This document shows positions 8,302 to 17,207 of a stretch of 64,000 nt of DNA, in pieces. Within the stretch, counting starts at the first letter, position 1. Every line of letters begins with the position of its first letter. Made by a program: the position numbers and the translations under genes. The stretch lies in NCBI RefSeq assembly GCF_900128445.1, contig NZ_LT671417.1, forward strand, positions 744,001 to 808,000, written 5' to 3'. Source of the stretch: Thermophilibacter provencensis. GTDB lineage: Bacteria; Actinomycetota; Coriobacteriia; Coriobacteriales; Atopobiaceae. Under the pieces are notes generated by a model. That model was not told the origin of the DNA. It searched no databases and saw only the letters and a program-made list of their open reading frames with translations.

Positions 8302-8760
8302 CTATCTCTCGACGCTTCGCTGTGCGCGGGGCGCCTCGTGCTCGGTAGCGCGGCTCGCCTGGCGGGCGTGCTCGGCGCGCTCCGCGAGGTAGCGCGAGCG
8401 CCCTGCGTCAACGGCCTCTTTGAGCTGCGCCGGCATGACCTTCACGGTGTCCTTGACCGCGCGTCCGCCCTCGTCGAGCTCGGGCTGGCCGTCCGGGCCC
8501 ATCACCGTCTTCCTCAGCCACACCTCGCGGTTCGCGAGCAGCGGTATGTCCCGGAAGTCGGCCCCCTTGAAGCGGCTCTCGTTAACGAACATGGGGCTGA
8601 ACTCGTAGCCTCCCACGTCCATGCCGTCGACGACGGTGCCCTTGGGAAGGGTCGCCGAGTTGAAGGTCCTGGCCTCGCCGGTCGCGCGGTCGGTGTACTC
8701 GATGCCCTCGCGCACGAAGCTCTTGTGCAGCGAGAGGTACACGTTCTTCCTCTCTTCCAT
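8302..8760 (-). CDS. Conserved conjugative-element protein with shared C-terminal tail
   Basis: A 152-residue soluble protein of no family I can name. ATG 8760 is chosen because it has AAAGGAGG 6 bases upstream; the longer frame to 8784 lacks this. The body (VYLSLHKSFVREGIEYTDRA...FSPMFVNESRF...IPLLANREVWL) looks like a small beta-rich domain. The C-terminus, LAERAEHARQASRA followed by a basic stretch, is nearly the same as the ends of two other proteins of this element (17204-17755 and 17813-18346). It lies between the VirB6-like gene and the surface protein in one operon. Confidence 0.65.
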   Translation of the reverse strand: MEERKNVYLSLHKSFVREGIEYTDRATGEARTFNSATLPKGTVVDGMDVGGYEFSPMFVNESRFKGADFRDIPLLANREVWLRKTVMGPDGQPELDEGGRAVKDTVKVMPAQLKEAVDAGRSRYLAERAEHARQASRATEHEAPRAQRSVER

Positions 8761-8869
8761 GTCTTTCCTCCTTTTCGTTTTCAATCGGTCCTTGTCTTCA
8801 TCCGCCGGGACGCGTGCCCCGGCGCGGCGCCCCTATCTCATGGCGACCGCCCCCTTCCTCGCTTTTCCG

Positions 8870-9871
8870 CTAGAAGCCGCTCACGATGTCGCGCGCCCAG
8901 GAGCCGCTTTTCACGAGGGCCAGGATGAGCAGCACGCACATGGCCAGGTACTGCAGCGCGTAGGTGAGCCCGTTCGCGACCGCGTCGGCCGGGGTGCCCG
9001 TCCCGGGGTTCGCCCCGGTGAGCCCGCCGAGCACGAGCGGGAACGATATGAGCAGCACGAGGATGATGACGCCGGCGATGCAGACCGCCCCGAAGCTCTT
9101 CAGGTAGCCAAGGCCTATCTGGCGCGTGGCGTCCATGCCGAGGAACGCCAGCGGGATCGGGGCGAACGCGGCCATGATGTAGAGCTGGAGCGCGCGGGCC
9201 CAGCAGACCACGAGGGCGACGACGTAGGCCGCCAGCACCACGACCCAGCTGATGAGGCTCACGACGAGCATGGCGATGAGCGACGGGATGTCGTCGTCGG
9301 TGGTGACGACTGACACCTCGGGCAGGTCGAGCGCGCCACCGGCGCCGAAGAGCGCCTCGACTCGGTCGATGGCGAGCCCGCAGACCTCGTAGATCGACGC
9401 CATCAGGTCGAAGCTGTTCTGTATGAGGAACAGGAACACGGCGAAGAACACGAGGAGGAACACGACCTCCTTGACGCCGGGAAGGCTCTGGCTGCCGTCC
9501 ATGCGCTGGGATATCTCGATGAGCTTCAGGGTGAAGACCAGGCCGAGCACCCCGCACCCGATCGGCAGGATGGCAACCTGCCATACGCCCCGGGCGACGT
9601 CGTGCATGGTCAGGTCGCTCGAGCTCGTGAGCATGTGCGCGAAGTCGGCCGAGAGGATCCCGTTCGCGCCGATCGACCCGAGCACGCCCGTCTGCGCCTT
9701 GAACATCCAGTTGCAGCAGTCGCGCAGAAGGCCGCACAGCCAATCGTTGACGTCCCCGGCTATGTCGGCGTATGCCGGCTGCGCGGGGACGAGCAGGAGC
9801 GCGCAGAGGGCGAAGGCGGTCGCGGCGGAGACGGCGAAGACCCTTCGGCGTCGCGATTCAAGCGCCCGCAC
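8870..9871 (-). CDS. VirB6-like polytopic membrane protein of the conjugation machine
   Basis: A 333-residue inner-membrane channel component. GTG 9871 is chosen: the upstream gene ends GGAGGCGATGTAG and this supplies the ribosome site. Residues 1-36 look like a cleavable or anchoring hydrophobic segment (AATAFALCALLLVPAQPAYA). Then follow ...CCNWMFKAQTGVLG and five or six membrane helices (about 95-115, 130-155, 195-225, 250-280, 300-325). A soluble, acidic loop (VSVVTTDDDIPS) lies between them. The layout matches VirB6/TrbL-like proteins of Gram-positive conjugative elements. It overlaps nothing downstream and sits after the secreted protein gene. Confidence 0.75.
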   Translation of the reverse strand: MRALESRRRRVFAVSAATAFALCALLLVPAQPAYADIAGDVNDWLCGLLRDCCNWMFKAQTGVLGSIGANGILSADFAHMLTSSSDLTMHDVARGVWQVAILPIGCGVLGLVFTLKLIEISQRMDGSQSLPGVKEVVFLLVFFAVFLFLIQNSFDLMASIYEVCGLAIDRVEALFGAGGALDLPEVSVVTTDDDIPSLIAMLVVSLISWVVVLAAYVVALVVCWARALQLYIMAAFAPIPLAFLGMDATRQIGLGYLKSFGAVCIAGVIILVLLISFPLVLGGLTGANPGTGTPADAVANGLTYALQYLAMCVLLILALVKSGSWARDIVSGF

Positions 9872-9873
9872 GG

Positions 9874-10593
9874 CTACATCGCCTCCAGCGAGCCGCTGCG
9901 CGAAACCACGGTGACCACCGTCGAGGCGGGGTCGTCGAGCGTGAAGGTCGTCGACGCGACGTTCCAGGCGTAGTCGAGCCACACCTCCTTGTCCCAGGTG
10001 GCTCCCGTCGCCTGCGGGGACACCTTCGCCGCCTTCCCGGCGACGGCCTCCTCGATGGCGGCGACGTCCGCGCCCAGCGCCTCGGAGAGGCGGTCGTCGG
10101 TGCCGGTCACGGAGAACGCTCCGTCTTGCGCCTTCTGGGGCACGTAGGCCTGCGTCAGGAGGTCGCAGGCCAGGGTGCGGGCGTCCCCGCCGCCCGAGAC
10201 CTGGATGAGCGACAGGCCTCCCGCCTTGTCGCCGGTTCCCTTGACGTCGATGGGCACGCTGAGCACGCCGCCGGCCTCGGAGGGCTCCTCGGCCGAGAAG
10301 AACCAGGCGCGCTCGGTGCCGTCCGCGCTCTCCACCATGGCGCCCTCGACGATCCGCAGCGTGGCGGTCGGGTCGTCGGCGCCCGTCCACGCGGTGTTCC
10401 AGAGCGCCTCGGCGCCCGATGTCGCCTTTCCAGTCTCCGAGCCAGTGCCTTCAGGGGCGCCGGCCATCGCGGGCGGCGCCAGCTCCTGGGGGCTTTCCTG
10501 CGGGGCGATGGCGCAGCGCGCCGCGCCCGCGCCGAGCGCCACGGTGAGCGCGCCTGCCGCGACGGCGGCCATGACCCTTGACTTTCCCTGCAT
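9874..10593 (-). CDS. Exported conjugation protein of unknown function
   Basis: A 239-residue protein with a signal-anchor (MAAVAAGALTVALGAGAARCAIA), a Pro/Ala/Gly-rich linker, then a soluble domain (WNTAWTGADDPTATLRIVEGAMV...LSLIQVSGGGDARTLACDLLTQAY...WDKEVWLDYAWNVASTTFTLDD). The position between the cell-wall hydrolase and VirB6 is where TcpC/VirB8-like proteins are found in Gram-positive elements, and the size and single N-terminal membrane segment agree. No clear sequence signature is visible, so the VirB8-like assignment is inference only. Confidence 0.6.
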   Translation of the reverse strand: MQGKSRVMAAVAAGALTVALGAGAARCAIAPQESPQELAPPAMAGAPEGTGSETGKATSGAEALWNTAWTGADDPTATLRIVEGAMVESADGTERAWFFSAEEPSEAGGVLSVPIDVKGTGDKAGGLSLIQVSGGGDARTLACDLLTQAYVPQKAQDGAFSVTGTDDRLSEALGADVAAIEEAVAGKAAKVSPQATGATWDKEVWLDYAWNVASTTFTLDDPASTVVTVVSRSGSLEAM

Positions 10594-10602
10594 TGGTTTC
10601 TC

Positions 10603-12204
10603 CTATCTCGCGGTGAGCGCGCAGCTGAAGCTGCCGATGCCGCTCGCTATGCGGCACACGTCGCCCGTTCGCGGCTCGTGTATGTACCTGTCGTCGCCGA
10701 TGTAGATGGCAACGTGGCCCGAGCGGTAGAGGATGTCGCCGGGCTTCGCCTCCGAGAGCGGTATGCGCCTGAGCTCCTCGTACTGGGAACCCGTGTAGTG
10801 GCTTATGCGGATGCCCGCCTGCGCGTAGCAGTACTGCGTGAGCCCGCTGCAGTCGAGCGCCTTGCCGGGGGTCGAGCCTCCCCACACGTAGGGCACGCCG
10901 AGCTGGCTGTACGCCGCCTCGACGATCGCGTTCCCGTTCGCGGCCGGGTCCTTCAGGTCCTCGACCGTCATGGAGTCGAGCCTGTAGAGGCCCCATTGCG
11001 CCATGATCGACTTCAGGGACTCGACGTAGGACGAGTCGGTCGCCCAGCCGGCGTCCTTGAGCCCCTCGGCCATCCTGTCCGAGTCGTGCCTCTCGATCGC
11101 CTCGCGGATGAGGGCGTTGCCCGAGTAGCGCTCCGCCTGCAGGAAGACCCTGCTGCGGAAGCGGATGCACTCGGCGTCGCCGGCGAAGCGGATGAAGCTC
11201 GCCGTGATCTGGGTGTGCTCGCCGGGCACGTACTCCTCGCTGGTGGCCCAGTTCGCCTTGCCGGCCACCTCGGGGCAGCCCGCGTAGCCCGACCACCACT
11301 TCATGCCGAAGAGGTTGTGGTCGCGCTCTGCGAGCTGGCTCATGCGGTCGCCCTGGCCGGACTCCTGGATGATCTGCGCGATGGTGCAGCCCGCCGGGTG
11401 CCCGTACTCCTCCTGGCACTCGAGCGCCGCCTCGACCATCTCGTAGGTGATGTAGGGCGGCAGCCCCTCGAGGCCCTGCTTGGAGGCTGCGTCGTCCCAG
11501 AAGCCGAACAGCGCGCTCAGCAGCTGCGCGACGGCGAGCGCGCAGGCGACGAAGGCCACGATACCGGCCACCGCCCCGAGCAGGGCGGGCGCCGCGCCCG
11601 AGACCGCGCCCGCGATCGCGGAGGCGGCGCCCTTCGACCCCGCGGCTCGGGCCGCCTCGCCCGACGCCTGCGCGGCCGCCTGGGCCGCCTGGTGCTTGGC
11701 CGGGGCGGTCGCGCCGGCTGCCTCGGGGCCGCGCGCGCCTCCCTTTGGGGCGCCGAGGGCGGTCGCCGCCTTGCGGCTGCCTTGGGCGGCTTTCTTCGCC
11801 TTCCTCTGCCGCAGCCTTCCCGCGGCCTTCTTGGCCGCATGCCCCGCGTCGTACATGCCCGAGGCGCCCTCGAGCTCCTCCGAGTCGTCGAGCTGGGAGA
11901 CTGCCTCCCGGGCGATCGCCAGCTTCGCCGCCTCGACGCGCGAGCGCATCGCTGCCGCCGCGCGCCGGTCTCCGGCGGGTTGGGACAATTTGTCCCCGAG
12001 CCCGCCTTCCGGCGCGTCGGGCCTGGAAGGGCGCCCCTTCGCCGTTGCGGCGGAGCCTCCCGCCTGGTCGAGCGGGCCGGCTCCCTCCGAGACGTTTCCC
12101 AGGGCGTCGCGCTCGGTCTCCGCGACGTCGCCCGCGGTGAGCACGTCGCGGCGCCGCGCCCCGACCACCTCGAGCATCCCGCCGCCCTCGCTCGGGCCGG
12201 CCAT
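10603..12204 (-). CDS. Bifunctional cell-wall hydrolase: glucosaminidase plus NlpC/P60 peptidase
   Basis: A 533-residue conjugation hydrolase that opens peptidoglycan for the mating channel. It has an Ala/Arg/Lys-rich cytoplasmic part (1-205), one membrane helix (about 215-245), a glucosaminidase-type domain (about 260-400: CTIAQIIQESGQGDRMSQLAERDHNLFGMKW) and a C-terminal NlpC/P60 domain with the catalytic Cys in LDCSGLTQYCYAQAG and His in YRSGHVAIYIGDDRYIHE. The ATG at 12204 comes 2 bases after the virB4 stop with GGAGGAATAG upstream, so translation is coupled. It contains a GGGACAAATTGTCCC motif in the linker (GLGDKLSQ). Confidence 0.88.
   Translation of the reverse strand: MAGPSEGGGMLEVVGARRRDVLTAGDVAETERDALGNVSEGAGPLDQAGGSAATAKGRPSRPDAPEGGLGDKLSQPAGDRRAAAAMRSRVEAAKLAIAREAVSQLDDSEELEGASGMYDAGHAAKKAAGRLRQRKAKKAAQGSRKAATALGAPKGGARGPEAAGATAPAKHQAAQAAAQASGEAARAAGSKGAASAIAGAVSGAAPALLGAVAGIVAFVACALAVAQLLSALFGFWDDAASKQGLEGLPPYITYEMVEAALECQEEYGHPAGCTIAQIIQESGQGDRMSQLAERDHNLFGMKWWSGYAGCPEVAGKANWATSEEYVPGEHTQITASFIRFAGDAECIRFRSRVFLQAERYSGNALIREAIERHDSDRMAEGLKDAGWATDSSYVESLKSIMAQWGLYRLDSMTVEDLKDPAANGNAIVEAAYSQLGVPYVWGGSTPGKALDCSGLTQYCYAQAGIRISHYTGSQYEELRRIPLSEAKPGDILYRSGHVAIYIGDDRYIHEPRTGDVCRIASGIGSFSCALTAR
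11982..11996 (-). repeat. GGGACAAATTGTCCC motif, copy 2 (in cell-wall hydrolase)
   Basis: The same 15-base near-palindrome as at 4884 and 13988, read again as D-K-L-S and using AAA and TTG codons that are uncommon in this GC-rich gene. Confidence 0.7.
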
Positions 12205-12206
12205 TC

Positions 12207-14684
12207 CTATTCCTCCGCCTCTCGCGCCGCCCGGCGCATCTCGCGCTCGGCGACCTCTGCGGGCTTGGTGTTCCACAGGTCGTAGAGCGGGCCTTTCGGG
12301 AAGTCGTCGGTGATGGGCACGCGGATCCCGGCGCTGATGAGCAGGCCCTCGCCGGGCTTGACGGCGTCGCCGATGTAGCCGCGCTCCGTGGCGGAGAGCT
12401 GGAGCATCTCCGCCCATGCGTCGAGGTCGGCGGTGGACTGCTTGTGCAGCAGGAAGAACTCGGAGTTGAGCACCATGTCGCGGGCCTCGGCGTTGGCCAG
12501 CATGTGGCTCGTGTTCTGGCTGATGCCGGTGCAGATGAGGCCGAACTTGCGCCCCTCGCGCCACAGGCGGGCGAAGTACTCGACCACCGTCGGGTGCGCG
12601 AAGAGGCTCTGCACCTCGTCGATGTAGAGCCAGGTGTAGTTGGGGCGCGGCGGCGTTACCATCACGCGGTTGCGCACCATCTCGAGCGCCGTGATCATGC
12701 CGAACACGCGCATGTTCTGGCCGAGGCCGTGCATGTCGATGTTGGTGATGCGGTTGTCGAGCGCCACGTTGCTCTGGCCGTTGAAGAAGGAGAACGCGCC
12801 CTTCACGTAGCGCTCGTAGCGCAGCGCGATGTCGGCGGCCTCGGGCTCGGGCTGAGCGAGCAGCGCCGCGTGGAAGTCGCCGAGCGTGGGCAGGCGGCCG
12901 TCCCTCGCGCACTCCCGGTACGCCTCGCCGACGCAGCGGGCGATGATCGAGCGGTCGCGCTCCGGCAGGCCCTCGCGGCCCTCGGCCATGAGCGCGCTCG
13001 AGAGCGCGAGCACCGCGTCGGTCTTGTACGCGAGCTTGGCGGCGTCGGCGCGGTCCGCGACGTCGGCGGTGTCGAGGGGGTTGAGCACCGCCGAGCATCC
13101 CGGGGCGAGCTCGACGTTCGCGCCGCCGAGCGCGCCGACGAGGTTGCCGTACTCGCCGGCCGGGTCGAAGATCACGACCTCGTCCTCGGGGTGCGCGAGC
13201 ACGGTGTTGGTTATCTCGCGCTTCACCGAGAAGCTCTTGCCCGATCCGGGCTTGCCGCACACGAAGCCCATGGGGCTCGCCAGGCGCTTGCGGTCGCACA
13301 GCACCAGGTTCCCGCTCTCCCTGGACTGCCCGTAGTAGCCTCCGCCCGCCTCGTCGAGGCTCTGGCTGGCGAAGGGCATCTGCATGGCCACCTGCCCCGT
13401 GGTGAGGTAGCGGCTCACGGTGACGTGGTTGTCCCCGAGCGGGAGCACCGAGTTGAGAGCCTGGCGCTGCCGGAAGTGGAGCGGCTCGAGGCCGATCGTG
13501 CAGCCCTGCGCGACGCTCGTCACCTGCTGGACGCGGCGGTCGAGCTCCTCGAGGCTGTCGGCCCAGGTGTAGACGAGGCCCGTGTAGACGAACAGGCGCT
13601 CGGACTTGTTGCGCAGGAAGTCGAGCAGCTCCTCGGCCTCCTCCTTCGAGAAGCGCAGCTCGGGCGGCAGGATCTGGTAGTCGTAGCCCTTCTTCACGGC
13701 GCTCATCTGCTCGTCGATGATCTCCTTGTCCATCCAGTCGATCTGGCGCTTCACGAGCGCGAGCGCCTCGCTCTGCGCGATGGGCTGCACGTGCAGCGTC
13801 ACGTTGAGCGGCAGCGGCAGGTCGATGATGGAGGCGAGGTAGGTCTCCTCGATGACCGACCCGAAGCTGCGCACCGCGAGCACCGCGCCGTAGCGCCCGT
13901 CGCTGCGGAAGCAGTCGGACCTGCCCTCGGGCTTGAAGTCGAGCGTGGAGGGCATGACGAAGTCCTTCGTGCGCGCTCCCGACGTCGGGGACAATTTGTC
14001 CCAGGAGAACTCGAAGCGCGACCCCGGGCGCAGCTGCCCCTGCAAAAGCTCGAGCCTCTCGACGCCGTCGAGGGCGCGCGACGAGCAGCGTATGCGCGCG
14101 AGCGTCTGCTCCACGTCGCCCCGGATGCGCGCGAGCTTGGGCACCGCGGCGTCGACGTCGTCGGCGCCCACGGCGTAGGTCAGGTAGCGGTGGCGCACGA
14201 GGTTCGAGACGCCCTCGCGCATCTTGTCGTTGAGGATCCGGTTGTACTCTTCGGCGAGCCCGGCGGTGGCGCGCTCCCCGGGCTCGAAGAAGACCTTGCG
14301 GCCGACCTCGTCGGCGGGGATGGGCGCGTTCACTACCTGGAGCTGCACGTGGGAGTCCGCCGGGAAGTAGTTGAACAGCGAGCTCATCACGGTGAAGGCC
14401 GTCTCGCGCGCCTCCTTGCGCGCGGACTGGTAGCTGATGTCGGAGAACTCGACCGTCTGGCTGAACACCCCGGGCATCACCTGGGCGATGCCGTCCCTGT
14501 ACATGGCGTCGTAGCCGACGTAGGCGGCCATCTCGCGCGAGCGGTCGCGCTCCCGGCGGCGCCTCTGCCGCTCGGCCTCCGCGCCCTTCGAGGCGTCCTT
14601 GCGCCCGCCCGTGCCGCCGAGGAGCAGCCCGAGGGTGCTCGGGCGCTTCGGCCTATTCTCCTTGTTGCTTCTTGCTCGGCTCAT
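12207..14684 (-). CDS. virB4: VirB4-like conjugation ATPase
   Basis: An 825-residue ATPase that powers the type IV secretion machine. The N-terminal half is the VirB4/TraE-like domain (GYDAMYRDGIAQVMPGVFSQTVEFSDISYQ). The C-terminal motor has Walker A (FVCGKPGSGKSFSVKREI, about residues 475-490), the signature EVVIFDPAGEYGNLV, Walker B (TWLYIDEVQSLFAHP) and the Gln/Arg region (GRKFGLICTGISQNTSHML). The start overlaps the end of prgI by 32 bases, as is common in these modules. A GGGACAAATTGTCCC motif occurs at residues reading SWDKLSPT. Confidence 0.93.
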   Translation of the reverse strand: MSRARSNKENRPKRPSTLGLLLGGTGGRKDASKGAEAERQRRRRERDRSREMAAYVGYDAMYRDGIAQVMPGVFSQTVEFSDISYQSARKEARETAFTVMSSLFNYFPADSHVQLQVVNAPIPADEVGRKVFFEPGERATAGLAEEYNRILNDKMREGVSNLVRHRYLTYAVGADDVDAAVPKLARIRGDVEQTLARIRCSSRALDGVERLELLQGQLRPGSRFEFSWDKLSPTSGARTKDFVMPSTLDFKPEGRSDCFRSDGRYGAVLAVRSFGSVIEETYLASIIDLPLPLNVTLHVQPIAQSEALALVKRQIDWMDKEIIDEQMSAVKKGYDYQILPPELRFSKEEAEELLDFLRNKSERLFVYTGLVYTWADSLEELDRRVQQVTSVAQGCTIGLEPLHFRQRQALNSVLPLGDNHVTVSRYLTTGQVAMQMPFASQSLDEAGGGYYGQSRESGNLVLCDRKRLASPMGFVCGKPGSGKSFSVKREITNTVLAHPEDEVVIFDPAGEYGNLVGALGGANVELAPGCSAVLNPLDTADVADRADAAKLAYKTDAVLALSSALMAEGREGLPERDRSIIARCVGEAYRECARDGRLPTLGDFHAALLAQPEPEAADIALRYERYVKGAFSFFNGQSNVALDNRITNIDMHGLGQNMRVFGMITALEMVRNRVMVTPPRPNYTWLYIDEVQSLFAHPTVVEYFARLWREGRKFGLICTGISQNTSHMLANAEARDMVLNSEFFLLHKQSTADLDAWAEMLQLSATERGYIGDAVKPGEGLLISAGIRVPITDDFPKGPLYDLWNTKPAEVAEREMRRAAREAEE
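13988..14002 (-). repeat. GGGACAAATTGTCCC motif, copy 3 (in virB4)
   Basis: Third identical 15-base near-palindrome, in the same orientation and codon phase as copies 1 and 2. Confidence 0.7.
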
Positions 14685-15078
14685 AGAGCTCGGCTCCTTT
14701 CTTCCTTGCCCTGCGCCTCGCGCGACGTCCCGGGCGGCCCGGGCGCGGCGAGCCCTCGGGGAGGCTCCCGGCGAGGCAGGGCTCGTACGCGAGCAGCTGC
14801 GGGGAGAGCTCGTGTGCCGCCAAAAGCGGCAGCAGCTCCTCGGCGCGCATGCCGAAGGGCCGCCAGAACCCGGCGAGCCAGAACGGCATGCTGCAGAGCA
14901 TGATCGGGAAGGCCGCGTCCGCGACGTCGGCGTGCAGGCCCAGGTGGACGAAGGCCGCCGCCCCGACCGCGCTGCCGAAGCCGAGCGACACGCATGCGAG
15001 CGTGCGCAGGCTCATCTTCCCGACGATCTTCTCCTCGTACTCGCCGATGTCCTTCTGCACCGGTATCCGGAGCGCCAT
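14653..15078 (-). CDS. prgI: PrgI family conjugation membrane protein
   Basis: A 141-residue protein that starts MALRIPVQKDIGEYEEKIVGKMSLRT, the typical PrgI opening, followed by two membrane helices (about 25-48 and 52-72, FGSAVGAAAFVHLGL and FPIMLCSMPFWLAGF). The tail is extended and very basic (PGRRARRRARKKG), longer than I remember for the family, and it overlaps the virB4 start. PrgI probably works as a VirB3-like partner of VirB4. Confidence 0.8.
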   Translation of the reverse strand: MALRIPVQKDIGEYEEKIVGKMSLRTLACVSLGFGSAVGAAAFVHLGLHADVADAAFPIMLCSMPFWLAGFWRPFGMRAEELLPLLAAHELSPQLLAYEPCLAGSLPEGSPRPGRPGRRARRRARKKGAELYEPSKKQQGE

Positions 15079-15090
15079 CCGCGACGCCCC

Positions 15091-15306
15091 CTATGCCGGC
15101 AGCCAGGACGTGTCCAGCTGCCCGAAGTAGACCGACGCGGCGATGATGATCGCGCCGCCGGCGATGGTGGAAATGGCGGTCGCGATCTGCGGGCCGCCCT
15201 GCTGCTCCCTGATGGCCAGGCCGAGCGAGACCGCTCCCCACACGACCAGGAAGCCGCCGAGGAAGGTCACGCAGCCCGACACGAGCTTGATGACGTTTGC
15301 GAGCAT
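15091..15306 (-). CDS. Small Maff2/VirB2-like membrane protein
   Basis: A 71-residue protein, MLANVIKLVSGCVTFLGGFL..., with two membrane helices separated by a short loop (REQQGGPQIATAISTIAGG) and a Trp-Leu end. This is the size and layout of Maff2 peptides of Tn1549-like elements, which are VirB2/pilin-like candidates. ATG 15306 has AAAGGAG 6 bases upstream; the longer open frame to 15393 is not needed. It lies between the coupling protein and PrgI. Confidence 0.75.
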   Translation of the reverse strand: MLANVIKLVSGCVTFLGGFLVVWGAVSLGLAIREQQGGPQIATAISTIAGGAIIIAASVYFGQLDTSWLPA

Positions 15307-15389
15307 GCTGTTCTCCTTTGCTTTCGGTTGACGATGTTCCTTGCTGTTCCTCCCCCGCGGCGGGGGAGGCCCGCGCCGTCGCGGCCCCG

Positions 15390-17207
15390 TCACGAGGCGC
15401 CGTCCTTCCGCCTGCGGTACTCCGCGAAGTCAAACGGGCCGCGGCGCGCGGCCTCCTCGAGCAGGCTCGAGCGCGGGTGGCGCTCGAGCCGGTACTTCCG
15501 GTCCATGAGCGGCATGCACCCGTTCACGAGCACGAGCGCGTCCTCGCGCGGCATGCGCGCCACCTCGGCGGGCTGTATGAGGTCGCGCTCGGAGATGCCG
15601 CGGTTCACGGTCCGGGTCCAGCCGGCGCCCCGCGAGTCGCTCTGCGTCTCGCTCGCCACCGTCTGCTTGCCGGCCATCTTGCTGATCTCCTCGTTGGTCT
15701 CGTTCGCCTTGCCGCCCAGGTAGAGCAGCGTGTCGCAGGCGTTCACGATGGTCTCGGCGTTGTTGTCGCCGTAGGTCTCCTTCAGCTGCGAGAGCGACTG
15801 GACGATCATCGAGACGGCGATGTTCCTGCTGCGGGTGACGGCGATGGTCCGCTCGAAGTCTGGTATGCGCCCGATGTTGGCGAACTCGTCGAAGACGAAG
15901 TGCACCGTCGTGGGCAGCGAGCCGCCGTGCGCCTCGAGCGCCTCGGCGCAAAGCGCGCTCACGGCTGTGTCCATGAGCAGGGCGAACAGGAAGTCGAAGG
16001 TCGAGTCGGTGTCGCTCATAGACGCGAAGAGCGCGACCTTCGCGCCCTCGTCGCCCATGTGGGCGAGGTCGAGCTCGTCTTTGGAGGTGAGGTCGCGCAC
16101 GGCGCGGATGGAAAGCGGCTTCAGGCGGACGTTGCAGCTCGAGAGCATCGACTTCATGGTGTCGCCGGCGGCCACGCGGAACTCGCGGTAGCTCGCGAGC
16201 GCGAAGTCGTCGGGGGGCGCGGGCTCGCGGACCTTGACCCACTCCCACGCGCCGTCCTCCTCGGCGAAGCCGCGCAGCGAACCGCCCTCCGCCGAGGCGC
16301 CGCCGCGCCTGACGTAGCGCTCGCCGGTCTCCAGCTCGCGGAACACCATGTCGAGCGGGCTCATGTAGCCCGGGTCGTCGCGGGCGTCGGCGAGCGAGAG
16401 CAGCGTGAGCAGCCCGTCGAGGTTCCGGTCGGCGGGCTCGCAGTGCATGACGAGGTAGGCCGTGAGCGCGGTGTAGACCAGGCGCTCGGCCTTCTCCCAG
16501 TAGGGGTCGCCCTTGTGGTCGGCCTCGCCCTCGGTGTTGGCGACGATGCCGCGGGCGAAGCGGATGACTCCCGCCTCGTCGCTTATGTAGGCTATGGGGT
16601 TGAAGCGCATGGAGCGCGTGAAGTCGATGGTGTCGAACGCGCGGATCTCGTAGCCGAGCTCCGCCAGCGCGCCGCCCATCTCGCGGATGAGCGTGCCCTT
16701 CGGGTCGGTCACGAAGAAGCTGGCGTTGGCCTGCAGGAGGTTCGGCTTGACGTAGTAGCGCGTCTTGCCGGTGCCGGGTCCTCCAACCACGAGCACGTTG
16801 TCGTTGGTGTCGGTGGAGAGGTCGAACCTGCGGCTCACGAGGCGGATGCGCGCGTTGTCGGTGAGGATGATGTTGTTGTCGGGGTCCTTGGGGTCGCCGA
16901 AGGGCGCGATGTCCTTGCGCGTGGCCCACCTGGAGCTACCGTGCTCCTCGCCGTCGCGCCGGGCCCCCTTGGTCCCCAGTGAGCGGGCCCAGGCGAAAAG
17001 TGCGCCGCACGCGCAGGCGGTCCCGGCGCACAGGGGAAGCGCCTCCGCGGAGAAGACGTGTCCCGCGCGGAGCGCTGCCGGGATCGCCGCCATGGCGGCC
17101 TCCGGGTCGAGGATCGGGTTCGCGCCCGACGCCGCTATTGCCGCGGCCGCTGCGTCTCCCATGGCGAACGCGGCTGCGGCCAGCGCGGCCGCCGCCTGCC
17201 ACCTCAT
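15390..17207 (-). CDS. traG: TraG/VirD4-type conjugation coupling protein
   Basis: A 605-residue ATPase that brings the relaxosome to the secretion channel. Two N-terminal membrane segments (AAAALAAAAFAMGDAAAAAI and LCAGTACACGALFAWA) precede the motor. Walker A is VVGGPGTGKTRYYVKPNL, followed by FFVTDPKGTLIREMG; Walker B is VHFVFDEFANIGRIPDF; then come TRSRNIAVSMIVQSLSQLKETYG and the C-terminal VLVNGCMPLMDRKYRLERHP. Its start overlaps the pcfB stop by 4 bases. Confidence 0.93.
   Translation of the reverse strand: MRWQAAAALAAAAFAMGDAAAAAIAASGANPILDPEAAMAAIPAALRAGHVFSAEALPLCAGTACACGALFAWARSLGTKGARRDGEEHGSSRWATRKDIAPFGDPKDPDNNIILTDNARIRLVSRRFDLSTDTNDNVLVVGGPGTGKTRYYVKPNLLQANASFFVTDPKGTLIREMGGALAELGYEIRAFDTIDFTRSMRFNPIAYISDEAGVIRFARGIVANTEGEADHKGDPYWEKAERLVYTALTAYLVMHCEPADRNLDGLLTLLSLADARDDPGYMSPLDMVFRELETGERYVRRGGASAEGGSLRGFAEEDGAWEWVKVREPAPPDDFALASYREFRVAAGDTMKSMLSSCNVRLKPLSIRAVRDLTSKDELDLAHMGDEGAKVALFASMSDTDSTFDFLFALLMDTAVSALCAEALEAHGGSLPTTVHFVFDEFANIGRIPDFERTIAVTRSRNIAVSMIVQSLSQLKETYGDNNAETIVNACDTLLYLGGKANETNEEISKMAGKQTVASETQSDSRGAGWTRTVNRGISERDLIQPAEVARMPREDALVLVNGCMPLMDRKYRLERHPRSSLLEEAARRGPFDFAEYRRRKDGAS

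Noticed and set aside
10603-13299. Open frame extending the wall hydrolase upstream into virB4
   Set aside because: The part above 12204 is Arg/Pro/Ala-rich shadow sequence; a start with GGAGGAATAG lies at 12204.
12444-14903. Long plus-strand open frame across virB4
   Set aside because: GC-rich shadow frame; the minus strand encodes VirB4 with all ATPase motifs.
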